Source: Thalassotalea hakodatensis (GTDB taxonomy: Bacteria > Pseudomonadota > Gammaproteobacteria > Enterobacterales > Alteromonadaceae). Taken from it: DNA of 64,000 nt. The stretch covers positions 4,186,066 to 4,250,065 of the forward strand of contig NZ_AP027365.1 of assembly GCF_030295995.1 (NCBI RefSeq), in the 5' to 3' direction. A program made the translations under genes and the position numbers. The notes under the pieces are model-generated. The model searched no databases, had not been told where the DNA came from, and saw only the letters and a list, made by a program, of their open reading frames with translations. Shown here one piece after another: positions 52,417-61,798 of this stretch; within the stretch, counting starts at the first letter, position 1; each line of letters opens with the position of its first letter.

Positions 52417-53154
52417 ATGAAGTTAAGAGGATATATGGGAATTGTTTATTATTACATCGCTGGCGCTTGCCTGACATTTTTTGCAGGGCATTATGTGGCT
52501 AATACCCTTTATAGTATTTTGTTGTATTGGACTAGCCTCTCATTAGCTGCAGTTTCCACAGCGTATGTACTTAAGCGCCCAAGTATTTTTAGGAAAAAAG
52601 AAGACGGTTCAATTCCTTTTTATATTCGCTGGTTATTCATACCTTTTTTACTTGGAGCACAATTATACAATGTGTGGGCTCGCAAGAATGACTCTGTACC
52701 TGCAATACAGAAAATAGACAATAATGTATTTCTTGCTTGTCGGTTATTTCATTCTGACATGATCGAACTTAAAGATAATGGCATACGGGCTATTTTAGAC
52801 GTAACAGCAGAGTTTGACGGGTTAGATTGGTCAGCCAACGATGAAAACCTTGATTATTTAAACTTGCCAGTATTAGATCATCAAAGCCCAACCAATGAAC
52901 AATTAATACAAGCAATTAATTGGATTAATAAACATATTGAGCAACATAGTGTTGTTGTTCATTGCGCATTAGGCCGTGGTCGTTCTGTTTTTATTGTCGC
53001 TGCTTATTTATTAAGTAAAAACAAAGACTCCTCAATTACACAAGCACTTGAAGCAATTCAAGGTGTTAGAAAAACCGCAGGGTTAAACCGTCATCAACTT
53101 AAAGCACTAAAAAAAGCCCATGAATCTGGAGTACTAAACATCAATAATTCGTAG
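52417..53154 (+). CDS. Membrane-anchored dual-specificity phosphatase-like protein
   Basis: A 245-residue protein with two to three N-terminal membrane helices (about 8-50 and 70-88) and a C-terminal DSP/PTP domain carrying the P-loop HCALGRGRS (Cys183, Arg189) and the upstream acid in NLPVLDHQSP. It can hydrolyse phosphate esters (protein or lipid); proteins of this layout occur fused to or near lipid-kinase domains in other bacteria. No partner kinase is visible here. An alternative start at 52435 has a nearer AGGA. Confidence 0.85.
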   Translation: MKLRGYMGIVYYYIAGACLTFFAGHYVANTLYSILLYWTSLSLAAVSTAYVLKRPSIFRKKEDGSIPFYIRWLFIPFLLGAQLYNVWARKNDSVPAIQKIDNNVFLACRLFHSDMIELKDNGIRAILDVTAEFDGLDWSANDENLDYLNLPVLDHQSPTNEQLIQAINWINKHIEQHSVVVHCALGRGRSVFIVAAYLLSKNKDSSITQALEAIQGVRKTAGLNRHQLKALKKAHESGVLNINNS

Positions 53155-53257
53155 CCATAAATGCTAACCGATTGCTGAATCAAGAAAATGTCAATTTATG
53201 CAAATGTTAAATCGCTAATAAACACATGAAAATCATATGCAGTAAATAAGGAAACTA

Positions 53258-53878
53258 ATGTCTAAAAAAATTACCGTATTAATTATGCAGGGGCTTTTAG
53301 CGTTACTCCCTATATCGTTAACCTTTTACTTTCTCGTTTGGCTTGTGACGACTATTGAATCAAGTTTAACCCCCTTTATTCCAGAAGAATTTTATTATCC
53401 AGGTTTAGGGCTTTTCTTGGGATTGGTCATTCTGTTTTTCGTTGGCTTAGCCGTAAACGCTTATATTGTAAAATCATTAATTCGATTAGGCGGGGAGTTA
53501 TTAGAAAAGATCCCCGTAGTAAAAACTATTTATGGTGCCATTCAAGATGCTGTGAATTTAATAAATATTAACAAACAACAAAAAATGCAAAGTGTGGTCT
53601 CAGTAAAAATTAATGACAGCATACATTTAATTGGCTTTGTTACTAGTCACGAAAGCGCGAAAGAACTATTTAACAACGATAATAAATTAGGTGTATATAT
53701 CCCACTGAGTTATCAAATAGGAGGTTACACTTTATATATAGATAAAAGCCAATTAACGCCTCTGGATATAAGTGTTGAAACTGCCATGAGAATAGCGCTT
53801 ACGGGTGGTAGCGTTTCAACAGCGCCTAAAAAAGACAGCCAACATTTAGAGCCTAACCAAAAAAATAATCATAAATAA
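53258..53878 (+). CDS. DUF502 family membrane protein
   Basis: A 206-residue protein with two membrane helices (about 7-28 and 48-72) and the DUF502 patterns GLLALLPISLTFYFLVWLV, LLEKIPVVKTIYGAIQDAVNLI and GVYIPLSYQIGGYTLYI. The function is unknown. AAGGA lies before the ATG. It follows the phosphatase gene in the same direction with about 100 bp between. Confidence 0.85.
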   Translation: MSKKITVLIMQGLLALLPISLTFYFLVWLVTTIESSLTPFIPEEFYYPGLGLFLGLVILFFVGLAVNAYIVKSLIRLGGELLEKIPVVKTIYGAIQDAVNLININKQQKMQSVVSVKINDSIHLIGFVTSHESAKELFNNDNKLGVYIPLSYQIGGYTLYIDKSQLTPLDISVETAMRIALTGGSVSTAPKKDSQHLEPNQKNNHK

Positions 53879-54087
53879 CCGCATCATTCTAATCGATCTA
53901 TTCCTCGCTAACATGTTGTGGTGTGCAACGAAAAATTTCCACGTGTAACTATTACTGAACGATAAGTAATAGTTACTCATTATCCCTACTTTCATCCACA
54001 ACAATAAATAAATAATATATTATTTTCAATAAGTTAGTTGTGGCATCAAAATCGCATCCTAAGTGTAGACTTAACAGGAGAAAAGTT

Positions 54088-54630
54088 ATGAAAAAATCAA
54101 CTATTTCAATTATTGTTGCAGCCGTTATTAGTACCACTTCTTTAAATGTGAGTGCAGAAAACACTTGGAAAGATGGCGCGAAAGACGCATGGATTGATGG
54201 CAAAGCCGAATCAACATTGCTTTTTAATGGGAATTTGAATTCTTTCGATATAAATACGGACGTAAAAAACGGAACTGTTATTTTAACGGGTAAGGTTAAT
54301 AACTCTGTCGATAAAGCGTTAGCAGAAGAACTTGTGGCTTCGCTTGAAGGGGTTGAGAAAGTAGACAACAAATTAACCGTTATTGATAGTAAGTCAGATG
54401 AAGACACTGAAATGATGCAAAGTCTGAAAGACTCTAAAATAGAAACCGTGGTCAAAACCAGATTATTGTTTGAATCACAAGTAAGCGGATTAGATATTGA
54501 AGTAGAAGTTAAAAACGGAGAAGTAACACTTTCAGGAAAAATAGAGTCAGACTCAGAACGAGATCTTGCTGTTGCAATTGCTAAGAATACTGACGATGTA
54601 ACAAATGTCGTTGATAAACTTAAATCTTAA
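54088..54630 (+). CDS. Periplasmic protein with two BON domains (OsmY-like)
   Basis: A 180-residue protein with a signal peptide (cleavage near VSA-E, about residue 23) and two BON domains (about 38-105 and 120-180), each with the pattern IDTDVKNGTVILTGKVNNSVDKALAEELV or IEVEVKNGEVTLSGKIESDSERDLAVAIA. OsmY-like proteins are osmotically induced and protect the periplasm. The start follows CAGGAG; an upstream in-frame start at 54040 has no support. A strong terminator follows. Confidence 0.9.
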   Translation: MKKSTISIIVAAVISTTSLNVSAENTWKDGAKDAWIDGKAESTLLFNGNLNSFDINTDVKNGTVILTGKVNNSVDKALAEELVASLEGVEKVDNKLTVIDSKSDEDTEMMQSLKDSKIETVVKTRLLFESQVSGLDIEVEVKNGEVTLSGKIESDSERDLAVAIAKNTDDVTNVVDKLKS

Positions 54631-54668
54631 GACTTAGTAGCCAGTAATTTATTACTTTTTACGTTCCT

Positions 54669-54695
54669 CCGCGCCAAATTAGGCGCGGTTTTTCT
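54669..54695 (+). terminator. Terminator after the BON-domain gene
   Basis: The stem CCGCGCC/GGCGCGG (54669-54675 with 54682-54688) is followed by five T. Confidence 0.92.
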
Positions 54696-54724
54696 CAATT
54701 ATTTAAGATAGGATCATAATCTAC

Positions 54725-54862
54725 ATGAAAGGTTTCAATTTTAAACTTTCAAGACTTTTACGCGCTAAAAGATTAGTCAATAAAAATAAACCTGTTGTTC
54801 GTCAATTTAACTGGTTTACTCGTAGTAACGAGCCTAACAATTTAAATGAAAATCAACGATAG
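54725..54862 (+). CDS. Putative 45-residue basic peptide
   Basis: The frame encodes MKGFNFKLSRLLRAKRLVNK and ends NLNENQR; it is lysine- and arginine-rich and has no signal peptide. GGAT 13 bases upstream is a weak ribosome site. The stop overlaps a perfect 16-bp palindrome. No homologue is recognised, so coding status is uncertain. Confidence 0.35.
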   Translation: MKGFNFKLSRLLRAKRLVNKNKPVVRQFNWFTRSNEPNNLNENQR

Positions 54863-55172
54863 TCTAACGTTAGACTTCACGAAAACGCTTACTTTCTTAC
54901 AGGATGAGCATAAAAAGATGCGACACGCCTAAGGCTAAAAATAATGGACGCAACCAGTACAGTATGTAAAAGAGATAAATAAAACCCAAAATAAAGAGCA
55001 TGATAAACATTATTAATATTCATGAAATAGTCTTCAAACTTGGCTAATAACACCGACTACAGCTAATATTATTTTATCTATTCTGTAGTAAAACAATAAA
55101 GGCTTAAACAGAAAAATATTGCAACGTAATTAATTCGCAAAATGCGCTGTTAACGACAAAAAGGAGAGGGAA
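54863..55172. other. Intergenic region upstream of acnA
   Basis: About 310 bp. It begins with the palindrome AGTCTAACGTTAGACT (54861-54876) and holds the acnA promoter; AAGGAGAGGG precedes the acnA ATG. No further signal is clear. Confidence 0.5.
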
Positions 55173-57884
55173 ATGACATCACCGAATCAACATTTATCGA
55201 CATTGACAGTGCGAGGTAAAAATTATCATTACTTCGACTTAACTAAATTACAGTTTGATACTAAACGGTTGCCACTAACCGCCAAAATTTTATTAGAAAA
55301 CTTGTTACGTCACAGCGATAAGCAATATGTTCAGCCAGAAGATATTCAAACCTTAGCCAAGTGGGATACAACAACATTTGCTGACACTGAAATAGCCTTT
55401 GTTCCCTCCAGAGTGCTATTACAAGATTTCACCGGCGTGCCTGCCGTCGTCGATTTAGCTGCTATGCGCGATGCAATGTTAGCTTTAGGCGGCGATCCTA
55501 ATAAAATTAATCCCCTTAAACCAGTCGATTTAGTCATTGATCATTCAATAATGGTCGACGAATTCGGTAATGCAGATTCATTTGCTCGTAACACTGAGAT
55601 TGAGGTTGCGCGAAATAAAGAACGCTATCAGTTTTTAAAATGGGGACAAAGCGCATTTAATAACTTCAAAGTAGTACCGCCAGGAAAAGGTATCGTTCAC
55701 CAAATAAATTTGGAGTACTTAGCGAGCGTGACTTTTGTTGATGAGCAGCAAGATACGCCACTGCTATATCCTGACACCTTAGTGGGTACTGACTCACATA
55801 CAACCATGATCAATGGTTTAGGTGTACTCGGTTGGGGCGTAGGTGGCATAGAAGCAGAAGCCGCCATGTTAGGTCAACCGGTTACTATGCTTATACCCGA
55901 AGTTGTGGGTGTCGAACTAACGGGTCAATTACCTCCTGGAACAACTGCCACCGATCTAGTATTAGCCTTAACACAGCAATTACGCGCCTTTGGTGTGGTG
56001 GGTAAATACGTTGAATTCTTTGGTGCTGGCGTACAACACCTTACTGTGGCGGATCGGGCAACACTTGCCAATATGTCACCTGAATATGGAGCGACGTGTG
56101 GTTTGTTTCCAGTTGATGAACAAACGACCAATTACCTTGCGTTAACAGGCCGTAAAGAGCAGCAAATAGACATTATTAAAGCTTATTCAAAAGCTCAAGG
56201 AATGTGGGGAAGTGAAGCACAAGAGCACGTTGAATATCACGCAACACTGAAGTTAGATTTAAATGCTATTGTTCCTGCTATAGCAGGACCAAAGCGCCCA
56301 CAAGATAGAGTACATTTGAATCAAGCAGCGAATGCATTTAACGAATGGTTATCTGAGCAAAAAGAACTCGCTATCACCTCTGATGATAACCAAAAAGCAC
56401 GTTTTGACAGTGAAGGCGGCGTAGAAAAAATAGGGGAGAAAACCTGCGTATCATACAGCCACAATGAACAAAACATTGATTTACATGAAGGTGCCATTGT
56501 CATCGCTGCGATTACGAGTTGTACAAATACCTCTAATCCTTCTGTATTAGTTGCAGCGGCACTCTTAGCACAAAAAGCCAATGCATTAGGGTTAACAGTA
56601 AAGCCTTGGGTTAAAACAAGTTTTGCGCCAGGCTCGCAGGTTGTCACCGAATATCTCAACAAAGCTGGATTAACTGACGCACTTGATAAATTAGGATTCA
56701 ACCTAGTGGGCTACGGCTGTACAACGTGTATCGGTAATTCTGGCCCATTACCTAATGCCATTTCTGACGCTATCAAAAAAAGCGACTTAACCGTAGCATC
56801 TGTTTTATCAGGCAACCGCAATTTTGAAGGTAGAATACACCCTGATGTAAAAGCGAATTATTTGGCATCACCACCACTAGTAGTAGCGTATGCTTTAGCA
56901 GGTAATATGAAAATAGATATTACTAAAGAGCCACTTGGTACGAGTAACACTGGAAAACCAGTGTATTTGAAAGATTTATGGCCAAGTCAACAAGATATTC
57001 AAGATGTTGTTACCCGTGTCGTTAACAAGACAATGTTTTCAGAAAAGTATGGATCAGTTTATGACGGCGGAGATATTTGGAATAATTTAGAGACGGTTAA
57101 CGCTGATATTTATAATTGGCCAGAAAGTACTTATGTAAAAAAACCAACATTCTTTGAAAATATGCCAATAAAACCAGAGCCAATTAACGCGATTAAAGAT
57201 GCACGTTGTTTATTAAAGCTAGCAGACAGCGTCACTACTGATCATATCTCCCCAGCAGGCTCCATTGGCAACAATACTCCTGCTGCTGACTACTTACGTG
57301 ACAATAACGTAAAGCAAGTAGACTTTAACTCTTATGGTTCTAGGCGTGGTAATCATGAAATTATGATGCGCGGTACTTTTGCTAACGTTCGGTTGAAAAA
57401 TCAGCTTGCTCCAGGCACTGAAGGTGGTTTTACACGTAAGCAGCCTAACGGTGAATCAATGACAGTATTCGAGGCCGCACAACAATACATAGCTAACGAT
57501 ATACCAACCATAGTTATTGCTGGCAAAGAATATGGCACAGGCAGTTCACGTGACTGGGCTGCTAAAGGACCATTATTGTTAGGCGTTAAAGCGGTTATTG
57601 CTGAAACATATGAGCGGATTCATCGTTCTAATCTAATCGGAATGGGGATTTTACCTTTGCAATTCAAGCAAGAAGAAGGTGCACACACTTTTAATTTAGA
57701 CGGTACAGAGCAGTTTTCAATTCAAGCGATTGAAGCAGGCCAAAAACAAGTGAAAGTGAACGTTTTAAGGCAAGATCAGGTTAGTTTAAGTTTTGAAGCT
57801 GATATTCGTATCGATACGCCCAATGAGTTTGAGTACTTTCGCCATGGCGGTATTCTTCAATATGTGATCAGAACCTTGCTTTAG
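55173..57884 (+). CDS. acnA: Aconitate hydratase AcnA
   Basis: A 903-residue aconitase of the AcnA/IRP type: cluster-binding cysteines in ITSCTNTSNP and GYGCTTCIGNSGP, plus DSHTTMINGLGVLGWGVGGIEAEA, SVLSGNRNFEGRIHP and GTGSSRDWAAKG. It converts citrate to isocitrate in the TCA cycle, and AcnA is the stress-stable, oxidant-responsive form in enterobacteria. A strong AAGGAGAGGG site precedes the ATG. Confidence 0.97.
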   Translation: MTSPNQHLSTLTVRGKNYHYFDLTKLQFDTKRLPLTAKILLENLLRHSDKQYVQPEDIQTLAKWDTTTFADTEIAFVPSRVLLQDFTGVPAVVDLAAMRDAMLALGGDPNKINPLKPVDLVIDHSIMVDEFGNADSFARNTEIEVARNKERYQFLKWGQSAFNNFKVVPPGKGIVHQINLEYLASVTFVDEQQDTPLLYPDTLVGTDSHTTMINGLGVLGWGVGGIEAEAAMLGQPVTMLIPEVVGVELTGQLPPGTTATDLVLALTQQLRAFGVVGKYVEFFGAGVQHLTVADRATLANMSPEYGATCGLFPVDEQTTNYLALTGRKEQQIDIIKAYSKAQGMWGSEAQEHVEYHATLKLDLNAIVPAIAGPKRPQDRVHLNQAANAFNEWLSEQKELAITSDDNQKARFDSEGGVEKIGEKTCVSYSHNEQNIDLHEGAIVIAAITSCTNTSNPSVLVAAALLAQKANALGLTVKPWVKTSFAPGSQVVTEYLNKAGLTDALDKLGFNLVGYGCTTCIGNSGPLPNAISDAIKKSDLTVASVLSGNRNFEGRIHPDVKANYLASPPLVVAYALAGNMKIDITKEPLGTSNTGKPVYLKDLWPSQQDIQDVVTRVVNKTMFSEKYGSVYDGGDIWNNLETVNADIYNWPESTYVKKPTFFENMPIKPEPINAIKDARCLLKLADSVTTDHISPAGSIGNNTPAADYLRDNNVKQVDFNSYGSRRGNHEIMMRGTFANVRLKNQLAPGTEGGFTRKQPNGESMTVFEAAQQYIANDIPTIVIAGKEYGTGSSRDWAAKGPLLLGVKAVIAETYERIHRSNLIGMGILPLQFKQEEGAHTFNLDGTEQFSIQAIEAGQKQVKVNVLRQDQVSLSFEADIRIDTPNEFEYFRHGGILQYVIRTLL

Positions 57885-57974
57885 ATTCGATTTATACCAA
57901 GAAAGTTTGCTTGATCTTAACGTAAAGCATTGAAATAGAATCTTTATACAACTATTTAATACAAAGGAAGCACA

Positions 57975-58367
57975 ATGTCTACTGATGATTTCCATATTTG
58001 CTCTACTTCCGATGTATTATTATTAACATTTGATGAAGACTGGGCACTTGACGGTTACAAAAATCGATTTGGCGAATCTTTACTTGAGCATGCAAAAGAA
58101 TTTAACGATAAAAAATGGGCTGTAATCGATGATATAAGCAATTGGCCCATCAAAATTCCTGAAGAAATGGAAATGTGTAACGAGCTAGCCACTCGTTGTG
58201 TAGAGAAAGGGTTTCGCCATTGTGCTGTGTGTGGTCAAGAATATGCGATTTCAAAATGGATGATGAATAAAGTTATCCCAAATAAAGTTGAAATCGCTTA
58301 TTTTGACAGTCTAAGTGAAGCTAAAAACTGGCTTAGCTCTCTTGGTTATAATACTAATTTTCAATAA
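57975..58367 (+). CDS. Small SpoIIAA/STAS-like protein, unknown function
   Basis: A 130-residue soluble protein. The pattern FDEDWALDGYKNRFGESLL, KKWAVIDDISNWPIKIPEE and AYFDSLSEAKNWLSSLGY suggests a STAS/SpoIIAA-like fold of a type found in marine bacteria, but I cannot name the family. It has three central Cys (CVEKGFRHCAVC). AAGGA precedes the ATG. It lies 90 bp after acnA. Confidence 0.6.
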   Translation: MSTDDFHICSTSDVLLLTFDEDWALDGYKNRFGESLLEHAKEFNDKKWAVIDDISNWPIKIPEEMEMCNELATRCVEKGFRHCAVCGQEYAISKWMMNKVIPNKVEIAYFDSLSEAKNWLSSLGYNTNFQ

Positions 58368-58441
58368 ATTCTTTATGTCTAGAAAGACGCATTACTTGTA
58401 AATTTTCTAAGCTAAACCAATGATGTTTTGCAATATACCCA

Positions 58442-58858
58442 CTACATTAATCTTAGCCCTATCATGATTAACATAACAACATTAGCGGCTAAGCCAATTA
58501 AAAAAAAGTAACTACGCAAACTCGGATTTTTCTCAGTTGCAATACCATAATATAAAGCCATATACACAATGCGTGCAGCAAGATAAACCCACACACACAT
58601 TGCAAAGATAGCGCTTTGATAGTTAAGCGAGAAGGCGAAGAGAACCGTAGCTATAAATAGGGCACTGTTTTCTAAGGTGTTATGAAATGTTCGATGCGCC
58701 CTAAACACGAAACTATGATGAGATAACTCACTGTTAATTTTTCCTGGAATGGCATTGGGTTGTTTGGCCTTAGTAAAAGTAGCTACCACCCATTGAATGA
58801 GTAGCATCACTAAATATAAATAAAATGCCATATAAGCAGAGTACGCAACTTCGTTCAT
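58442..58858 (-). CDS. MAPEG family membrane protein
   Basis: About 138 residues with four predicted membrane helices and the MAPEG pattern RAHRTFHNTLENSALFIATVLFAF and YLAARIVYMALYYGI. The family includes glutathione S-transferase-like enzymes; the specific substrate is unknown. The ATG at 58858 follows GGAAGTG; an upstream extension to 58948 has no homology. Confidence 0.85.
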   Translation of the reverse strand: MNEVAYSAYMAFYLYLVMLLIQWVVATFTKAKQPNAIPGKINSELSHHSFVFRAHRTFHNTLENSALFIATVLFAFSLNYQSAIFAMCVWVYLAARIVYMALYYGIATEKNPSLRSYFFLIGLAANVVMLIMIGLRLM

Positions 58859-58948
58859 GATCACTTCCTTTTTTATATTTTCTGAAAGCTTTATAACTTC
58901 AAAACAGCAATTACTATACCTAACGTAACATTTCGATATTTTATGCAC

Positions 58949-59300
58949 CTAAGCTACATAGTTTATAGACGCTAATGCTGCATAATCATAGTAAATGGCT
59001 GAATTTTAGAATGTAAAAACTTCACAACCGCTGTAATCCGTTCATATTAATTAAACATTTCCATAAGATAGAAAAACAATTCACACAGGTAATCAAAGAA
59101 ATAGATTAATTTGAAATCACTTAATTATCTCTACGTAGTCGTATTTTGTTGATGTTATGTTATTAATCTTTCTATTAAAACTAAAAACTTTGCGCTGGCT
59201 TATTATTTGCTAATCAATCTAAACACACGATTATTTAATCCAATTCGAGCGAATGCAAACTTGATAATGTCATCGCTCGTTAATTAACGGAACTCGCAAA
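58949..59300. other. Intergenic region upstream of the PagL-like gene
   Basis: About 350 bp, AT-rich. A hairpin CGAGCGAATG/CATCGCTCG (59246-59255 with 59271-59279) stands just upstream of the PagL-like start. I see no gene in the remainder. Confidence 0.5.
59246..59279 (+). promoter_or_regulatory. 5'-leader hairpin of the PagL-like gene
   Basis: CGAGCGAATG pairs with CATCGCTCG with one bulged A, around a 15-base loop. It lies 21 bp before the start codon; it might affect translation or mRNA stability. Function is unproven. Confidence 0.4.
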
Positions 59301-59903
59301 ATGACAAACTATAAACCTACGTTATATAATTCACTATCTCACACAAATGTTCTCTCAACGTTTTTACTGCTACTCACTATATTTACAGTGAGTACGAAAA
59401 CGACAGCGGCTCAACTTCCTGATAGAAACAAACAAGCATTCAGTGTTGAATACATGACAGGCTCAAGTGATATGCATGGTATGCGTATAGCTTACAAGCC
59501 AGACTTTAACTATGATTTAAACCTTCCTTTAATTGGTAATACACGTTTGTCGTGGGAAACAAGCCTCAATCTATTTGATTTACATGGCAGCGCTAAAAAT
59601 GAAGCAACATATGGCATTTCTCTCTCGCCTGTTTTTTCAAAAGCCTTACCTAACATCTCTAATGATTATCCACTTACGTTAGAGTTTGGTATTGGTGTAG
59701 CTTATGTACATAATGAAAAGTTTGGCGGTGTTGATATTGGAAGTTACTACCAGTTTGAAGATCGTTTAGGCTTGCTAATTGGTTTAGATAAAAACCAAAA
59801 CTCTGAAATTGCCATTCGTTATATTCATTACTCAAATGGTGGATTCAATACTAAGAACCCAGGATTAGATTTCTTGAGTATAGCTTATATTTATCGCTTT
59901 TAA
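59301..59903 (+). CDS. Lipid A 3-O-deacylase (PagL-like)
   Basis: A 200-residue outer-membrane protein with a signal peptide (cleavage near TTAA-Q, about residue 37). The C-terminal part has the catalytic pair in RYIHYSNGGF (His176, Ser178), the preceding YYQFEDRLGLLIGL and the terminal Phe (YIYRF) required for barrel insertion. PagL removes the 3-O acyl chain of lipid A, altering membrane properties and immune recognition. No other LPS genes are adjacent. Confidence 0.85.
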   Translation: MTNYKPTLYNSLSHTNVLSTFLLLLTIFTVSTKTTAAQLPDRNKQAFSVEYMTGSSDMHGMRIAYKPDFNYDLNLPLIGNTRLSWETSLNLFDLHGSAKNEATYGISLSPVFSKALPNISNDYPLTLEFGIGVAYVHNEKFGGVDIGSYYQFEDRLGLLIGLDKNQNSEIAIRYIHYSNGGFNTKNPGLDFLSIAYIYRF

Positions 59904-60163
59904 ATTAGGGTCTGATGCTTAATGTGCATCGGGCTTTATACCACTTAACGGCAATATATTCACATTTAATATCAACAGCTTTATTTTTAGATAAAAAATG
60001 ATTTTTACGCTAGTTAATTGTTTCGTAATAAGAATAAAGTTTGTCTTTAACGATGAAAACGCTTGAAATAATCACCAATCACCACACATATAAGGTACAC
60101 TCGTAAAGACTCAATTGTTGCAGCCAAGTAACAAGATACATCTTAAGAACCTAAGGGATTAAA

Positions 60164-61516
60164 GTGTTAAACATATTATTAGTCGATGATGATGCCGAAT
60201 TTACCGAAGTTGCTTGCCATATTATAGAATTTTTGGGTCATGATATTTGTACTGCTGGCTCTTTAAAAGAAGCTTATGAGTGGTTAGAAAATAATACCTT
60301 TGATCATATTTTTTTAGATTTTATGCTTCCAGACGGTAGTGGCTTACATTTAATAGATCATCTCAAAAATTCTCACCATGACCCTTACATCACCTTAATA
60401 ACAGGCCACCCGTTAGTGAAAGGCTTACTCGCTGGTTTATGTGGCCCAAAAGTTAATTACATTGCCAAACCCTTGCAACGTGAAGATTTAGAGCAAGCAT
60501 TAACACAAGAAAAACCAATTAAAGCCCCTCGTACAGATAAGGCAAACAGCGGGTTGCCTCAAAAACACTTTAACTGTCTGATTGGCGAGTCTGAAGCAAT
60601 GCAAGAATTATATACCATGATATCTCGTATTGCGCTAACCAAAGCTAACGTTATGTTATTAGGTGAAAGTGGTGTTGGTAAAGAACTTGTCGCTCAAGCT
60701 ATTCACAATGCAACGAGTAGCGAAATAAGCAACGAGACTGAAATGGTTGCAACAAACTGTGGCGCATTGGCTAAAGATTTAATTGCCAGCGAGCTTTTTG
60801 GCCATGAAAAAGGCGCGTTTACCGGTGCTATTGGTAAAAAAGATGGCGTATTTTTACGCGCAGGCAACGGCACATTGTTTCTAGATGAAATAACAGAAAT
60901 GCCAATAGACATGCAACCCAACTTATTACGAGTGCTAGAAAGTAATAAAGTAACCCCACTTGGCGGCACGAAAGAAGTAGAAGTAAACTGCCGAGTAATC
61001 TCAGCGACTAACCGCTCAGTTGAAGAGATAGCTGAAAACAAAGTATTAAGAGAAGACATTTATTTTAGACTTGCTGTTTTCCCCGTTAGCATTCCACCAT
61101 TAAGGAAACGAAAAGAAGACATTCCTTTACTTGCAGCAGCATTTCTTGATGAATTAAATAAAGAATATCAACGCGAGTATCAATGGAATGCTGAACAAAT
61201 ACAACGCCTCACCGATTACGACTGGCCAGGTAATATAAGAGAGTTACGTCATGCCATTCATCGAGCATTCATCATGTCTGATCCCGATGCAAAAAATGTC
61301 ACATTGCCAAAAGACTTCCGCTCACCTTTCTCTTCTGTCTCAGAAAACCAACATAGCTTAAGTGCGGGTCGTACAATTGAAGATGTAGAGAAGGAATTAA
61401 TTCGCGTGACACTTGAAGATGTAGAGGGAAATAAATCACTCGCCGCCAAAATGTTAGGTATTAGCACTAAAACGTTATATAACCGTTTACATTCCTACGG
61501 AGAATTAGAAGACTAA
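60164..61516 (+). CDS. NtrC-family sigma-54-dependent response regulator
   Basis: The 450-residue protein has a receiver domain (1-115, phosphorylation site Asp52 in LDFMLPDGSG), an AAA+ domain with Walker A GESGVGKE (167-174), GAFTGA (217-222) for sigma-54 contact, and a C-terminal Fis-type helix-turn-helix (NKSLAAKMLGISTKTLYNRL). The start is a GTG at 60164 after CTAAGGG. It heads a signalling cluster; its cognate kinase may be the CHASE3 kinase at 61799. Confidence 0.93.
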   Translation: MLNILLVDDDAEFTEVACHIIEFLGHDICTAGSLKEAYEWLENNTFDHIFLDFMLPDGSGLHLIDHLKNSHHDPYITLITGHPLVKGLLAGLCGPKVNYIAKPLQREDLEQALTQEKPIKAPRTDKANSGLPQKHFNCLIGESEAMQELYTMISRIALTKANVMLLGESGVGKELVAQAIHNATSSEISNETEMVATNCGALAKDLIASELFGHEKGAFTGAIGKKDGVFLRAGNGTLFLDEITEMPIDMQPNLLRVLESNKVTPLGGTKEVEVNCRVISATNRSVEEIAENKVLREDIYFRLAVFPVSIPPLRKRKEDIPLLAAAFLDELNKEYQREYQWNAEQIQRLTDYDWPGNIRELRHAIHRAFIMSDPDAKNVTLPKDFRSPFSSVSENQHSLSAGRTIEDVEKELIRVTLEDVEGNKSLAAKMLGISTKTLYNRLHSYGELED

Positions 61517-61552
61517 CAACCATTAACTAAGCAATGCATGGAGAAACCCAAA

Positions 61553-61783
61553 ATGAATGATCATCAAACTAATGAACAGTCAGAAGAACGTGACTTAAAC
61601 CAATTAATTCATGATGCTCGTGGTCCACTCAATCGGATATCTATGCAGGCAGAACTTATTAAACTAGTACTCGAAAATGATATGCCCACAGATAAAGCAC
61701 TTGACGCTGTAAACAAAATATTAGTTTCATGCCAAACATGTAGCCACACGCTTGAGCAATTATCAAAGTCGGCTAAAAGCTAA
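61553..61783 (+). CDS. Stand-alone histidine-kinase H-box peptide
   Basis: About 76 residues containing only a DHp-like helix pair: LIHDARGPLNRISMQAELIKL (H-box, His20) and a second helix with SCQTCSHTLEQL. No ATPase, receiver or membrane domain is present. The ATG at 61553 is chosen since GGAG stands 9 bases upstream; ATG at 61538 is the alternative. It lies between a NtrC-type regulator and a histidine kinase, all on one strand, so it may act in phosphotransfer between them. Confidence 0.6.
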   Translation: MNDHQTNEQSEERDLNQLIHDARGPLNRISMQAELIKLVLENDMPTDKALDAVNKILVSCQTCSHTLEQLSKSAKS

Positions 61784-61798
61784 GGTAAGCAACTAATA

